Assembly: GCA_027923965.1 (NCBI GenBank)
Contig: AP026969.1
Coordinates: forward strand, 2,480,001 to 2,544,000
Source: Comamonadaceae bacterium OS-1
Lineage (GTDB): Bacteria > Pseudomonadota > Gammaproteobacteria > Burkholderiales > Burkholderiaceae_C
Reading direction: 5' to 3'
Length of the DNA: 64,000 nucleotides
Part shown: positions 1 through 9,473 of the stretch, one piece after another
Numbering within the stretch: position 1 is the stretch's first letter
Layout: each line of letters begins with the position of its first letter
Program-made: the position numbers and the translations under genes
Notes under the pieces: model-generated
The model's database searches: none
Seen by the model: only the letters and a program-made list of their open reading frames with translations
Told to the model about the DNA's origin: nothing

Positions 1-1
1 A

Positions 2-1501
<1,500 letters not shown>

Positions 1502-1522
1502 ACCAGCCTGCGCCACCCACCC

Positions 1523-1546
1523 AGCCCGGCTCCGCCGGGCTTTTTT
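1523..1546 (+). terminator. Rho-independent terminator of hppA
   Basis: An 8-bp GC stem (AGCCCGGC / GCCGGGCT) with a 3-base loop is followed directly by a run of six T residues, 22 bases after the hppA stop codon. Confidence 0.9.
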
Positions 1547-1780
1547 GTGAGGGGATGTAAGCCAGGCAAAAATCCATTTGAGTCGCTATAGACTTAATTT
1601 TTATGTTGCATACCTGCATACATAATTAGCCTTATCCAGTCCGCCAGCGGCCTCAGATATCCACCACTCAGGTTAATTCTCCCGTGCACACAAGCCTTGA
1701 CACACGCGGTGGAAACGCTCCGAGGGCTGCGGCAAAACATCCGACCCACACAACCTTGGCATTGGCAGAAAGATCCCTCT

Positions 1781-2872
1781 ATGGCCACCGTCCCCATTGC
1801 CGCATCCGACGACAACATCGTTGACGCTCTGCGCCAGCTGCAAGACTTGGGAGAAAACGGCATTGGCCAAATGCGCCAAACCATGAGCGTGCTGATTTAC
1901 CGCCTTAGCAAAGTACTCTGCAACCCTGCCCAACTAGGCGGATCGTCGTGGGTAGACAGGGTGCGCGGGGCCATTTCCCCCGCTGGCAGCAGCCCCGTGG
2001 GCCTACTGCGTGCAGACATCGCCGCGCACGGCATTTCAACCGCCAACTTTCCCAAGCTGGAAACCTGCCTGACCATTTTGGAAACCTGCATCCGCTGTGG
2101 CGTTCTCTACCAAAAGGACCGCGTCATGGCAGGCGTGGGCATACGGCCCCCCGCAGAGGATTTGGACGACATGTACCAGCGCCAAGACCGAACCGACCCG
2201 CAGTACCGCAAAGAGTACACCTCATGGTCCCGGCCGCTGCCGTTTCGCCCGCTGTACTGCATGCTCAGCGCCTTTGCCACCGCGTTTCCGGTACTGCAAA
2301 ACGCCAAGACCTACGACGACGTGCCCGCAGAAGACAGCATCCTCTACCAAGGCGGCGACGACAAACCCAAAGTGCGCGAAGACACCCAGCGCAGCTTTGC
2401 CACCTTGCTCGATGCGATTGACTACGCCATTGGGTTTTGGAAAGGGTTTGTCAAATGCGAGCCGAGTTTTGATGAATTCACTGCCACGCCCCTGATGATG
2501 CCGCCCAACCAGCGTCCATTGCGCAAAGGCCACTGCTATTGGCGCAAGTCCAAGGGAAGCATCTCGCCCGATCTGGTCATCGTCTCGCGACACGACCAGC
2601 TGCCTACCCGCGACAACATCACCCATGTGGTGGATATGAAGTTTGGCGAGGACAGTCTGAGGGAAGAGCAAGGTAATAGATACATAAAAGCATTAGGCCC
2701 CAAGCTCCTGGTGCTCTACTTTCCCAAAGACTGCACCGTCAGCGAAGACCCGAAGGGGCAAATCCATTCGGAATGGATCAAGGTGCTTTTAACGGTTCTG
2801 GCTTTACTGCTCGCCCGCGGGCGTGGCGGCGCAGGGAGCGGAGGCTTGCGCCCCGTGCATGTTCCTGTCTAA
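1781..2872 (+). CDS. Putative T6SS nuclease effector, VRR-NUC / PD-(D/E)XK-like
   Basis: A 363-residue protein with no signal peptide. Near the C-terminus it shows a PD-(D/E)XK-type layout: Pro263-Asp264 in SPDLVIV, then Asp285-Met-Lys287 in HVVDMKFG, followed by ED..L..EQ (290-297). This resembles the VRR-NUC motif of D/E-x-K, then a D..L...Q helix, with Asp replacing the usual Glu. The genes directly after it, a DUF3396-type immunity protein and VgrG, make a DNA-degrading T6SS toxin the most likely role (inference from context). The ATG at 1781 is preferred over an in-frame TTG at 1697 because the intervening residues look non-coding. The extreme C-terminus has a short hydrophobic stretch (VLLTVLALLLA) of unclear meaning. 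No recognisable N-terminal delivery marker was seen. Confidence 0.7.
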   Translation: MATVPIAASDDNIVDALRQLQDLGENGIGQMRQTMSVLIYRLSKVLCNPAQLGGSSWVDRVRGAISPAGSSPVGLLRADIAAHGISTANFPKLETCLTILETCIRCGVLYQKDRVMAGVGIRPPAEDLDDMYQRQDRTDPQYRKEYTSWSRPLPFRPLYCMLSAFATAFPVLQNAKTYDDVPAEDSILYQGGDDKPKVREDTQRSFATLLDAIDYAIGFWKGFVKCEPSFDEFTATPLMMPPNQRPLRKGHCYWRKSKGSISPDLVIVSRHDQLPTRDNITHVVDMKFGEDSLREEQGNRYIKALGPKLLVLYFPKDCTVSEDPKGQIHSEWIKVLLTVLALLLARGRGGAGSGGLRPVHVPV

Positions 2873-2911
2873 ATAAATAAATTAAGGCCATTGAGCCCCA
2901 AGGACTTCCAC

Positions 2912-4174
2912 ATGTTTCTAACCCCACCCCGCCTACAAGCCTGGATTGCCGCCCTCAAAGCCGACCCGCAAACCCGCATCACCCCGGAAGACAACGACCC
3001 CTGGGACCCCATGCCCCCGGAGACAAGCTGGGGACTCACGGTCTACGCCACCGCCTACTTTGGCATTGACAGCGATGCCAAGGAAGCACGCCTGCGCAAG
3101 GCCATTCCGGCTTCGTTTCGGGCCTTTGACGCGCTCACCCAAGAGCGGATGACGCATTACCACGATGAACGCGTGCGCCACCGCGACAAGCCGTACAGCA
3201 GCAAACAGGGCAGCTCTGCCTGGATTGGGATGGAGGAGCGGTATGCCGCTACAGATAACCAAGCCACTATTAATTCTTTTTCTGGTGCACTCAAAGGAGC
3301 TTCACCTGACTTCAAGTTTAGGAGCATCGCAAGTTTCCACCCTAAGCTTCGCGTAGGCACCCCTCTCTACATGCTGGACTACCTCTCCGTCTCCGTGCCC
3401 CTCGGGTTTTTCAAAACCCAACACAACGCCTTCATGCAATGGTGGCAAAGCACCGTGACCGACCTGGAGCCCGCTCAAGCCTACATGGGCCTGTGCATCG
3501 GCATGCCCTCTGAACTGGAGAGCATGGGTGCCATCGAGCCCGCAGACTGCGCCCTGGCCCGGGCGTTTTATGGCTACGACATCGACAAGCCGTTTTTTAT
3601 GCGTAGCAACGAGCACGACGGCCTGTACCTGGACGATGGCATGCGCACCCCCAGCTTTGGCGTGCTGGTGCGCGGGGAATATCTACAGAAGCTGGGGGGT
3701 GCCGATACCTTGCGCAGCCGGTTGCTGCACCCCGACATCCGGGTCAGCGATCTGGCCGGTGGGCTGTGGATCGAGGCGGGCCAAGAGCCGCAGTTGTACC
3801 CGGTAGAAGAGGGCATCCCAGGCGCAATGGCCCAGGTGGCCCAGGCCCTTAAACCCGTGCGCTTGGAGCGCATGAAGTTGACCGGCATGCTCGAAGTTAC
3901 GCCCCGCACCGACATCTTCACGGTCGAAACCGCCAAGACCTGGCTGGCCCGCTTCGATGGCTGGACCCCTACCGCCCATGGCGGCAGTCCCGCATCCACG
4001 CCTCCCGCCCTCAGCGCCCTGCCCGGCACGCCCTGCCCCCTAGAAGGCTGGTGGTTCGCCCCCAACGACGGCATGCGCGAGTTGTTCATGCGCGCAGGCG
4101 AGCCTATGCCGGGCCAAGGCGGCCGGGGTGCCGTGGGCTCGGTTATTTGGTACTACAAACAGGTGCAGAAATGA
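2912..4174 (+). CDS. DUF3396-type T6SS immunity protein
   Basis: A 420-residue soluble protein with features of the DUF3396/type VI immunity family: an aromatic-rich central region (DYLSVSVPLGFF), an acidic middle part, and a LGGADTLRSRL segment near residue 270. Family members sit beside T6SS effectors and are taken to neutralise them; here it begins 39 bases after the putative nuclease. The ATG at 2912 is preceded by AAGGA with 7-base spacing, better than the in-frame TTG at 2891. A patch at about 3245-3365 is distinctly AT-richer than its surroundings, consistent with local recombination. The pairing with the upstream toxin is inferred from adjacency; binding cannot be seen in the sequence. 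Confidence 0.7.
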   Translation: MFLTPPRLQAWIAALKADPQTRITPEDNDPWDPMPPETSWGLTVYATAYFGIDSDAKEARLRKAIPASFRAFDALTQERMTHYHDERVRHRDKPYSSKQGSSAWIGMEERYAATDNQATINSFSGALKGASPDFKFRSIASFHPKLRVGTPLYMLDYLSVSVPLGFFKTQHNAFMQWWQSTVTDLEPAQAYMGLCIGMPSELESMGAIEPADCALARAFYGYDIDKPFFMRSNEHDGLYLDDGMRTPSFGVLVRGEYLQKLGGADTLRSRLLHPDIRVSDLAGGLWIEAGQEPQLYPVEEGIPGAMAQVAQALKPVRLERMKLTGMLEVTPRTDIFTVETAKTWLARFDGWTPTAHGGSPASTPPALSALPGTPCPLEGWWFAPNDGMRELFMRAGEPMPGQGGRGAVGSVIWYYKQVQK

Positions 4175-4216
4175 GCCCAAAGTCCACACTCTGGGTTGGC
4201 GGCAAGTTGGCATATC

Positions 4217-4273
4217 AAATCGGCCTCTAGCGCTACATAGGTCTGCACGAGCAGCTACAAAAAATATAGTTGA
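4217..4273 (+). repeat. Dispersed two-hairpin repeat (divergent copy)
   Basis: This copy contains GCCTCTAGCGCT, a degenerate middle and AGCAGCTAC followed by an A/T run, matching the repeat seen at 51079 and 61101. It lies between the immunity gene and vgrG. Confidence 0.6.
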
Positions 4274-4333
4274 ATTCAGTGTTCGGGCCCTTCTGCCCCA
4301 GGGCCAAAAATTATCCCAAAAGCAAAGGTAGCC

Positions 4334-7327
4334 ATGCCATACCCTTCTGACCTGCTAGCCCAGCCCCGCCCGCTGCACGTTAAAAGTCGGGCGATCCCCG
4401 AGGTGCTGGGACAGCCTCTGTTGGTGCCCGTCAAGCTCGAAGGTGTGGAGGGCATCAACAGCCTGTTTACGTACACGCTCACGCTGCAAACACCCGAAGC
4501 CTTCATGCACATGGGTGCCGGCGGCAGCAACCTGGATCTGGCGGGCATGGTGGGCCAAGAAATCACCTGCAGCATCGAACTCGACGGCCACGGCAGCTAT
4601 GTCCCAGGCTTGGCAGGCCACGCGGGCAGCGCCAACCGGGGCGCAGGCGTGCGAGAGATCTCCGCCCTGATCACCCAAGCCCGTTATGTGGGAGAGACCC
4701 GCCACCACGCGGTGTACCAGTTCACCCTCAGCCCGTGGCTGCATCTGGCCACCCTCACCACCGACTGCAAGGTCTTCCAGGACATGACGGCGGTCGATGC
4801 CATCCTGGCCGTGCTGCAGGACTACCCCTACCCGGTAGAAAACCGCCTGGTCGAAACCTACGCGCTACGCGACTACAGCGTGCAGTACAACGAGAGCGAC
4901 TACGCCTTCATCACCCGCCTGATGCAAGAGCACGGCATCTGCTACCACTTCGGGCACAGCCAAGGCAGCCACCGCCTGGTGCTCACCGACGGCAATGGCG
5001 GGTTTGAACGCTTCCAACCCGACGACCCCGACAGTGCCTACTGGCAGATTCCGTGCTACCCACTGGGCCACAAGATCGACCGCGAGTACATCCACACCCT
5101 GGCCTCGGTGCATGCCCTCACCAGCGGCAGCTACGCCACCCGCAACTACGACTACACCCGCCCCCGCGCCCTGCTGGACGCCCAAGCCAGTGCCCCCCGT
5201 GCGGGTGCCCACACCGACCAAGAGGTCTACCTCTGGAAGTCCCACCTCACCAGCGGTGTGGGCTCCACCACCGGCGGTGGTTTAGGCTCCACCGGCAGTG
5301 GTTTAGGCTCCCCCAGTGGCGGCATCGCCAGCACCCACCACGCCCAGCCCAATGCCGGTGCCGACCCGCATGCCAGCCAAGGCGGCGAAGACCAGGGCCA
5401 GCAGTTTGCCCGTCTGCGCTTGCAGGCCTTGCAGCAACACGGCTGGCGCCTCAGCGGCAGCGGCCACATCCGCGGTGTGGTGGCGGGCACCACCTGCGCG
5501 GTGGTCCACCACGCACGCGATGGCGCCAATGCCGAATTCATCGTTTTGGAGGCCCACCTGCTGTTGCAGAACACCGCGCTCAACGGTACGGATAGCTACA
5601 GCACCGGCAGCACCTCCAGCAGTTACAGCAGTTACAGCAGTTACAGCACATCCTTGCGCCCGCCCGGCCCCGACGCGCTGCAGACCGTCTCCGACACTGC
5701 CATCCACACCGCCCGGTGGCAGGTTGCCACCGACTTCATCCTGCACCCCAGCACCGAGCCCTTGCGGCCCGAAGCCACCCAGGCCAAGCCCACCATCCCC
5801 GGCCCCCACACCGCGCTGGTGGTCGGCCCCCGCACCGATACCGCCGCCAACAACCTCTACACCGACACCCTGGGCCGCATCAAGGTGCAGTTCCCCTGGG
5901 ACCGCTACGGCCCCACCAACCAGAACGCCTCGTGCTGGATCCGTGTGGCCAGCGGCTGGGCCGGGAACCAGCTCGGGCTGCAGCATGTGCCCCGTATCGG
6001 CCAGGAGGTGGTGGTCAGCTTTGAGGGCGGCGACCCCGATCTGCCGGTGTGCACCGCCCAGGTCTTCAACGGCCTGAACCTCCACCCCTGGCAGTTGCCA
6101 CAGCAGCAGGCCCTGACCGGCGTGCGTAGCCGCGAGCTCCACCCCGGTGCGGGCAACAGCGCTGGCGGGCGCAGCAACCATCTGGTGCTGGACGATACCG
6201 CGGAGCAAATCCAGGCCCAGCTCAAGAGCGACCACCAGCACAGCCAGCTCAGCCTGGGCCATATCACCCGCATTGAAGACCACCAGGGGCGTAAAGACTT
6301 CCGTGGCGAAGGCTTTGAGCTGCGCACCGACGGGCACGGTGCCGTGCGGGCCCAGGATGGCTTGCTCATCACCACCGAGGCCCGGCCCCAGGCACACGGG
6401 CATACCACCGCACTGGCAGAAACCCGGCAGCGCCTGGCCCAAGGCCACGACCAGCATGCCCTGCAGGCCGATCTGGCGGCCCAACACAAGGCACAGGATG
6501 GCGACGACCAGGCCCAGGTGGCACAGGCGCTGCAGGCACAGAACCAGGATATGGGGGACGCTGCCAACACCAACGCAGCCAGCACCACCACCACCACCAC
6601 CAGCAGCGACACCAACACCAACACCGCCAGCCCCAGCGCGCTGCGCGCGCCCCACCTGGTGCTGGCCAGCCCGGCAGGTATCCACAGCACCACCACCGCC
6701 AGTACCCACGCGCACAGCGGCGGGCACCATGCCATCACCAGCGGGGGACACACCAGCATCAGCGCGGGCAAGAGCCTATTGGCCAGCGTAGAAGGTGCGG
6801 CGCGCCTGTTTGCGTACAAGCTCGGGATCCAGCTGGTGAGTGCGGCGGCCGATATCGAGCTGCAGGCGCTGAGCACCAGCATCCGTGTGCTGGCCAAGAT
6901 GGATATCACCCAGACGGCCAACACCATCACCCTGACGGCCAAGGAGCAGATCACCGTCAACGGCGGGGGCAGCTTCACCACCTGGGCCGATGGCAGTGTG
7001 GGCTCGGGTACCCAGGGCGGGTATACGGTGCATTCGGCCGGGGCGGGGTTTACCGGGCCGGATAGCAGGCCGGTGGACTTGCCCACGATGGACTACGGAC
7101 AAAAGACGGGCCTGCAGTTCCATGCACACGATGGCGTGACCGGCAAACTCTTGGCACAACACCATTACCAGATCGAAACCGAGTCTGTGCAATCCCTCAA
7201 AGGCATGACCGATGCGGAAGGCCTGGCACCCAAGTTCCACACGCCAGATGCGCAAATCGCAAAGATCTGGATTGCAGAGTTCCCCCAGCATATGGCAAAC
7301 ATCCAAAGTGAACCACTGCATATCTAA
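4334..7327 (+). CDS. vgrG: Type VI secretion spike protein VgrG with long C-terminal extension
   Basis: A 997-residue VgrG. Residues 1 to about 500 form the gp27-like part (YNESDYAFITRLMQEHGICY is characteristic), followed by the gp5-like OB-fold (LGRIKVQFPWDRYGP, SGWAGNQLG, PRIGQEVVV). A DUF2345-like beta-helix region follows, ending near residue 880. VgrG trimers tip the Hcp tube and carry effectors. Two low-complexity insertions are visible: a Gly/Ser/Thr-rich stretch around residues 310-335 and SSYSSYSSYS around 425. A Thr/Ser/Asn run lies near 750. The last ~75 residues (after TMDYGQKTG) look like a small beta-rich, transthyretin-like domain that could dock an effector (inference). The ATG at 4334 has AAAGG upstream. 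No other T6SS structural genes are in the window, so this is an orphan vgrG island with its own effector/immunity pair placed upstream. Confidence 0.93.
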   Translation: MPYPSDLLAQPRPLHVKSRAIPEVLGQPLLVPVKLEGVEGINSLFTYTLTLQTPEAFMHMGAGGSNLDLAGMVGQEITCSIELDGHGSYVPGLAGHAGSANRGAGVREISALITQARYVGETRHHAVYQFTLSPWLHLATLTTDCKVFQDMTAVDAILAVLQDYPYPVENRLVETYALRDYSVQYNESDYAFITRLMQEHGICYHFGHSQGSHRLVLTDGNGGFERFQPDDPDSAYWQIPCYPLGHKIDREYIHTLASVHALTSGSYATRNYDYTRPRALLDAQASAPRAGAHTDQEVYLWKSHLTSGVGSTTGGGLGSTGSGLGSPSGGIASTHHAQPNAGADPHASQGGEDQGQQFARLRLQALQQHGWRLSGSGHIRGVVAGTTCAVVHHARDGANAEFIVLEAHLLLQNTALNGTDSYSTGSTSSSYSSYSSYSTSLRPPGPDALQTVSDTAIHTARWQVATDFILHPSTEPLRPEATQAKPTIPGPHTALVVGPRTDTAANNLYTDTLGRIKVQFPWDRYGPTNQNASCWIRVASGWAGNQLGLQHVPRIGQEVVVSFEGGDPDLPVCTAQVFNGLNLHPWQLPQQQALTGVRSRELHPGAGNSAGGRSNHLVLDDTAEQIQAQLKSDHQHSQLSLGHITRIEDHQGRKDFRGEGFELRTDGHGAVRAQDGLLITTEARPQAHGHTTALAETRQRLAQGHDQHALQADLAAQHKAQDGDDQAQVAQALQAQNQDMGDAANTNAASTTTTTTSSDTNTNTASPSALRAPHLVLASPAGIHSTTTASTHAHSGGHHAITSGGHTSISAGKSLLASVEGAARLFAYKLGIQLVSAAADIELQALSTSIRVLAKMDITQTANTITLTAKEQITVNGGGSFTTWADGSVGSGTQGGYTVHSAGAGFTGPDSRPVDLPTMDYGQKTGLQFHAHDGVTGKLLAQHHYQIETESVQSLKGMTDAEGLAPKFHTPDAQIAKIWIAEFPQHMANIQSEPLHI

Positions 7328-7340
7328 GACTCGCAATGAC

Positions 7341-7387
7341 GCGGCCCGCACGCCGAGGCGCGCCGGGCTGAAGTCACCGTGCAGTAG
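7341..7387 (+). pseudogene. Remnant of hppA 3' end
   Basis: These bases still read as AEARRAEVTVQ-stop, nearly the last residues of the intact hppA product ([11 protein letters not shown]). They are followed by the same terminator. No start codon or upstream coding sequence belongs to it; it begins 14 bases after the vgrG stop. Confidence 0.75.
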
Positions 7388-7409
7388 CTTCGCCTGGTCC
7401 CACCCACCC

Positions 7410-7433
7410 AGCCCGGCTCCGCCGGGCTTTTTT
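7410..7433 (+). terminator. Rho-independent terminator (duplicate of the hppA terminator)
   Basis: The same AGCCCGGC / GCCGGGCT stem and T run as at 1523-1546. It now serves vgrG. Confidence 0.88.
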
Positions 7434-7466
7434 GTGAGGGGATGTAAGGCCGACCTAAATCTGCCT

Positions 7467-7530
7467 GAATAGCTATAAACTTAATAGCTACCTGCGCTTA
7501 TCCAATAAGCACAGGCAGTTGTTTTTATAG
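7467..7530 (+). repeat. Dispersed two-hairpin repeat
   Basis: Contains AATAGCTATAAACTTAATAG, then TGCGCTTATCCAATAAGCAC and GGCAGTTGTTTTTATAG. It has an extra AGCTAT half on its left. It sits just upstream of the first lipoprotein gene. Confidence 0.75.
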
Positions 7531-7541
7531 GCCATTCAAAC

Positions 7542-8078
7542 ATGCGAACCACACCCTTTCACCTGCTGTCCACCGCACTGCTCTGCGCCGCCACCATGGG
7601 CCTGGCCGGTTGTGGCTCTTTTCTGCGCGAAGGCACCGGGGTCACCGCCGGTATGGGCGGCGCGGCACTGGCCAGCACCGTGACGCACAACGCTGCCGCG
7701 GCCACCGGTATCGGCATCGGTGTACAGGCCGTGGCCCAGGCCGGGCTGCAAATGGCCGAGCGCAACGCCCACCAGGACGAGCAAAACCACATCGCCCAGA
7801 TTGCCGGGGCGCTGAAGGTGGGCGAAGTGGCGCGCTGGAAGATGGCGCACAAGATCCCGCTGGAGCCCGATGAACAGGGTGAGGTCACCGTCAGCCGAAC
7901 CATCGGTAACGTAGGCAGCAAGGGCCTGGACTGCCGCGAGATCGTCTTTTCGGTGGAAATGACCGACATCTCCGAATTTCCCCGCGCCTTCTACGTGGCC
8001 ACCATCTGCCGCAACGGCCAGACCTGGCAATGGGCCTCGGCCGAACCGGCCACCGGGCGCTGGGGAGCCTTGCAATGA
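7542..8078 (+). CDS. Lipoprotein, first of a tandem paralogous pair
   Basis: A 178-residue protein with a type II signal peptide: hydrophobic core and lipobox LAGC with Cys24. The mature part starts with a Gly/Ala-rich region (GTGVTAGMGGAALAS), has a polar middle, and ends in WQWASAEPATGRWGALQ. No catalytic motif or named family was recognised. It overlaps the next gene by four bases (ATGA), so the two are probably translationally coupled. The next protein has the same layout and nearly the same C-terminal signature, so they arose by duplication. It is presumably outer-membrane anchored. Confidence 0.8.
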   Translation: MRTTPFHLLSTALLCAATMGLAGCGSFLREGTGVTAGMGGAALASTVTHNAAAATGIGIGVQAVAQAGLQMAERNAHQDEQNHIAQIAGALKVGEVARWKMAHKIPLEPDEQGEVTVSRTIGNVGSKGLDCREIVFSVEMTDISEFPRAFYVATICRNGQTWQWASAEPATGRWGALQ

Positions 8079-8581
8079 TGGCTGTGCGCTGTGTGCGCCA
8101 CCTAGGCCTGGCGGCTTCGCTGGCCCTGGCCGGGTGTAGTTCGGTGGGCGGGCTGGCGGGCGCGGTGGCGGGCATCACCACCGGGGCGGCCACGTCCAAC
8201 CCGGCGGTGGGCATTGCCGTGAGCATCAGCGTCAAGGCCGCGACCGACGCGGGCATCAAGCACGCCACCCGCACGCTACAAAAGGAAGAGCAAGACCTGA
8301 TTGCCGCCATCGCAGGCAATCTGCCCCTGGGCGCGCGGCGCGACTGGCGCATGCAGCGCAGCATTCCCTACGGCAACGAACACGGCGAGCTGCTGGTGAC
8401 CCGCAAGCTCGACACGCCCCTGGCCCAGTGCCGCGAAATTGCGTTCTCGGTCGCAGTGGACGGTGCCCCGCCCGACCAGCCCGCCGCCAGCTGGTACACC
8501 ACCAGCATCTGCCTGCAGCTCAACGGCTGGAAGTGGGCCGCTGCCGAGCCCGCCGTGCCGCGCTGGGGCGCCTTGCAGTAA
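8075..8581 (+). CDS. Lipoprotein, second of a tandem paralogous pair
   Basis: A 168-residue lipoprotein with lipobox LAGC (Cys21), a Gly/Ala/Thr-rich segment (GGLAGAVAGITTGAATS), a polar middle with a conserved CREIAFSV stretch, and the C-terminus WKWAAAEPAVPRWGALQ. The upstream protein carries matching CREIVFSV and WGALQ motifs, showing paralogy. The start is set at 8075, where ATG overlaps the stop of the preceding gene; a second ATG follows at once at 8078. The function is unknown. The shared endings suggest both recognise the same partner or fold alike. Confidence 0.8.
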   Translation: MMAVRCVRHLGLAASLALAGCSSVGGLAGAVAGITTGAATSNPAVGIAVSISVKAATDAGIKHATRTLQKEEQDLIAAIAGNLPLGARRDWRMQRSIPYGNEHGELLVTRKLDTPLAQCREIAFSVAVDGAPPDQPAASWYTTSICLQLNGWKWAAAEPAVPRWGALQ

Positions 8582-8593
8582 AGCATTTGCCCA

Positions 8594-8630
8594 TAAAAAA
8601 ACCGCAGCGCCTTCGCAGGCGATGCGGTTT
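8594..8630 (-). terminator. Hairpin with T run on the minus strand
   Basis: ACCGCAGCGCC and GGCGATGCGGT pair around a short loop, and the plus-strand A run (8594-8601) gives a T tract when read on the minus strand. It lies between the convergent lipoprotein and OmpA-like genes, so it could act in either direction but fits best as the end of minus-strand transcription. Confidence 0.7.
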
Positions 8631-8771
8631 ACTTGGCTAACACATTCCGTTCAAGGTGGCCGGGATCACCTTCCAGAAACACCGCAGAACTGGCTCTGCC
8701 AGGCTGCTGCTGTTGCCCCCTGCAAGGGGGTTGGCGAAAACACGTAGTGTGTAGCCTGGGGGTGTTCCAAA

Positions 8772-9269
8772 TTACTGCACGATCACCACTTCGACGCGGC
8801 GGGCTTCGGCGTTGCTGCCGGTGCCGGTCATGGCTTCGGGTTTGACCAGTTCGATCTTGTCGGCGGCCACACCCAGGGCGGTCAGGGTGTCGCGCACGGT
8901 GAGAGCGCGTTGCTTGGCCAGTTCCTGGTTTTTGGCCAGGTCGCCAGTGGAGTCGTGGAAACCGCTGACGCGCACCGACTTGCCATCGGCGGCCAGCTTG
9001 ACCACTTCGGCCAGGGCTTCGTTGGCACCGGCGGCAATGTCGGCCTTGGCGGTGGCAAAGTAGAACTTGACGATGCCGTCCACCACCTTGACGCTGGCGC
9101 CGTCTACTTCCACCGCTTCGACCACTTCCACCGCCGCGGGGGCCGCCGCCTTGGGCATGCGGGTCTTGTAGATGCCCAGCCCTATCACCAGGCCGAGGAT
9201 GGCCGCCAACACGCCAAACAAAATAGCCAGCACTACGCCGTGGTCGGTGTCGTCGTCAGAAGAAAACAT
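8772..9269 (-). CDS. OmpA-family protein with N-terminal membrane anchor
   Basis: A 165-residue protein. Residues 10-33 (GVVLAILFGVLAAILGLVIGLGIY) form one transmembrane helix, with a short linker and then an OmpA-C-like domain (about residues 62-165). The domain contains IVKFYFATAKADI, GFHDSTGD and [16 protein letters not shown], the last matching the peptidoglycan-binding helix. It closely resembles the C-terminal domain fused to the pyrophosphatase at the start of the window, down to the ending EARRVEV. A role tethering an inner-membrane protein to the cell wall is likely but inferred. It is a single gene convergent with the lipoprotein pair. Confidence 0.85.
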   Translation of the reverse strand: MFSSDDDTDHGVVLAILFGVLAAILGLVIGLGIYKTRMPKAAAPAAVEVVEAVEVDGASVKVVDGIVKFYFATAKADIAAGANEALAEVVKLAADGKSVRVSGFHDSTGDLAKNQELAKQRALTVRDTLTALGVAADKIELVKPEAMTGTGSNAEARRVEVVIVQ

Positions 9270-9408
9270 TTGGGGGGTACTCCAGAAAATAGAAGGGGGA
9301 CAGGGCGCAGGGCCCAGACAGGCGCGCTGCGGACAAGGTGTCGGGGCCGATTGTAGAGGGCTGGCCCGCCGGGTTTACCAAGGGTAAGCACAGTGGCGGC
9401 GGTCAAAA

Positions 9409-9472
9409 AATAGTAACAAAAAGTGCACTTCGTGCTTATTGGGTAAGCACAGGCAGCTATTATTTTTGAAAA
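9409..9472 (+). repeat. Dispersed two-hairpin repeat
   Basis: Contains GTGCTTATTGGGTAAGCAC and AGGCAGCTATTATT. Its right edge touches the stop codon of the minus-strand hybrid kinase (plus-strand CTA at 9474-9476). Confidence 0.8.
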
Positions 9473-9473
9473 T

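Larger units (their letters stand above)
1562..7340 (+). mobile_element. T6SS effector-immunity-VgrG cassette inserted behind hppA (inferred)
   Basis: The segment between the two copies of the hppA 3' end carries three co-oriented genes: nuclease effector, immunity protein and VgrG. No integrase, transposase or tRNA is visible. Boundaries are taken from the ends of the direct repeats. The inference is that a cargo block entered with, or created, a second copy of the hppA terminus. It could instead be an old local duplication. GC content is similar to the rest of the chromosome except for short AT-richer patches in the effector and immunity genes. Confidence 0.5.
7341..7451 (+). repeat. Direct repeat, copy 2: hppA 3' end plus terminator
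   Basis: This is the partner of 1456-1563, sharing an identical 49-base block (7400-7448) and weaker similarity on both sides. It marks the distal edge of the T6SS cassette. Confidence 0.9.

Noticed and set aside
6575..6640. Tandem ACC/AAC triplets as a microsatellite
   Set aside because: They are codons of a Thr/Asn/Ser linker in VgrG; mentioned there as low complexity.
5303..6751. 482-codon minus-strand frame in vgrG
   Set aside because: Val/Gly-rich shadow of the VgrG frame with no recognisable family.
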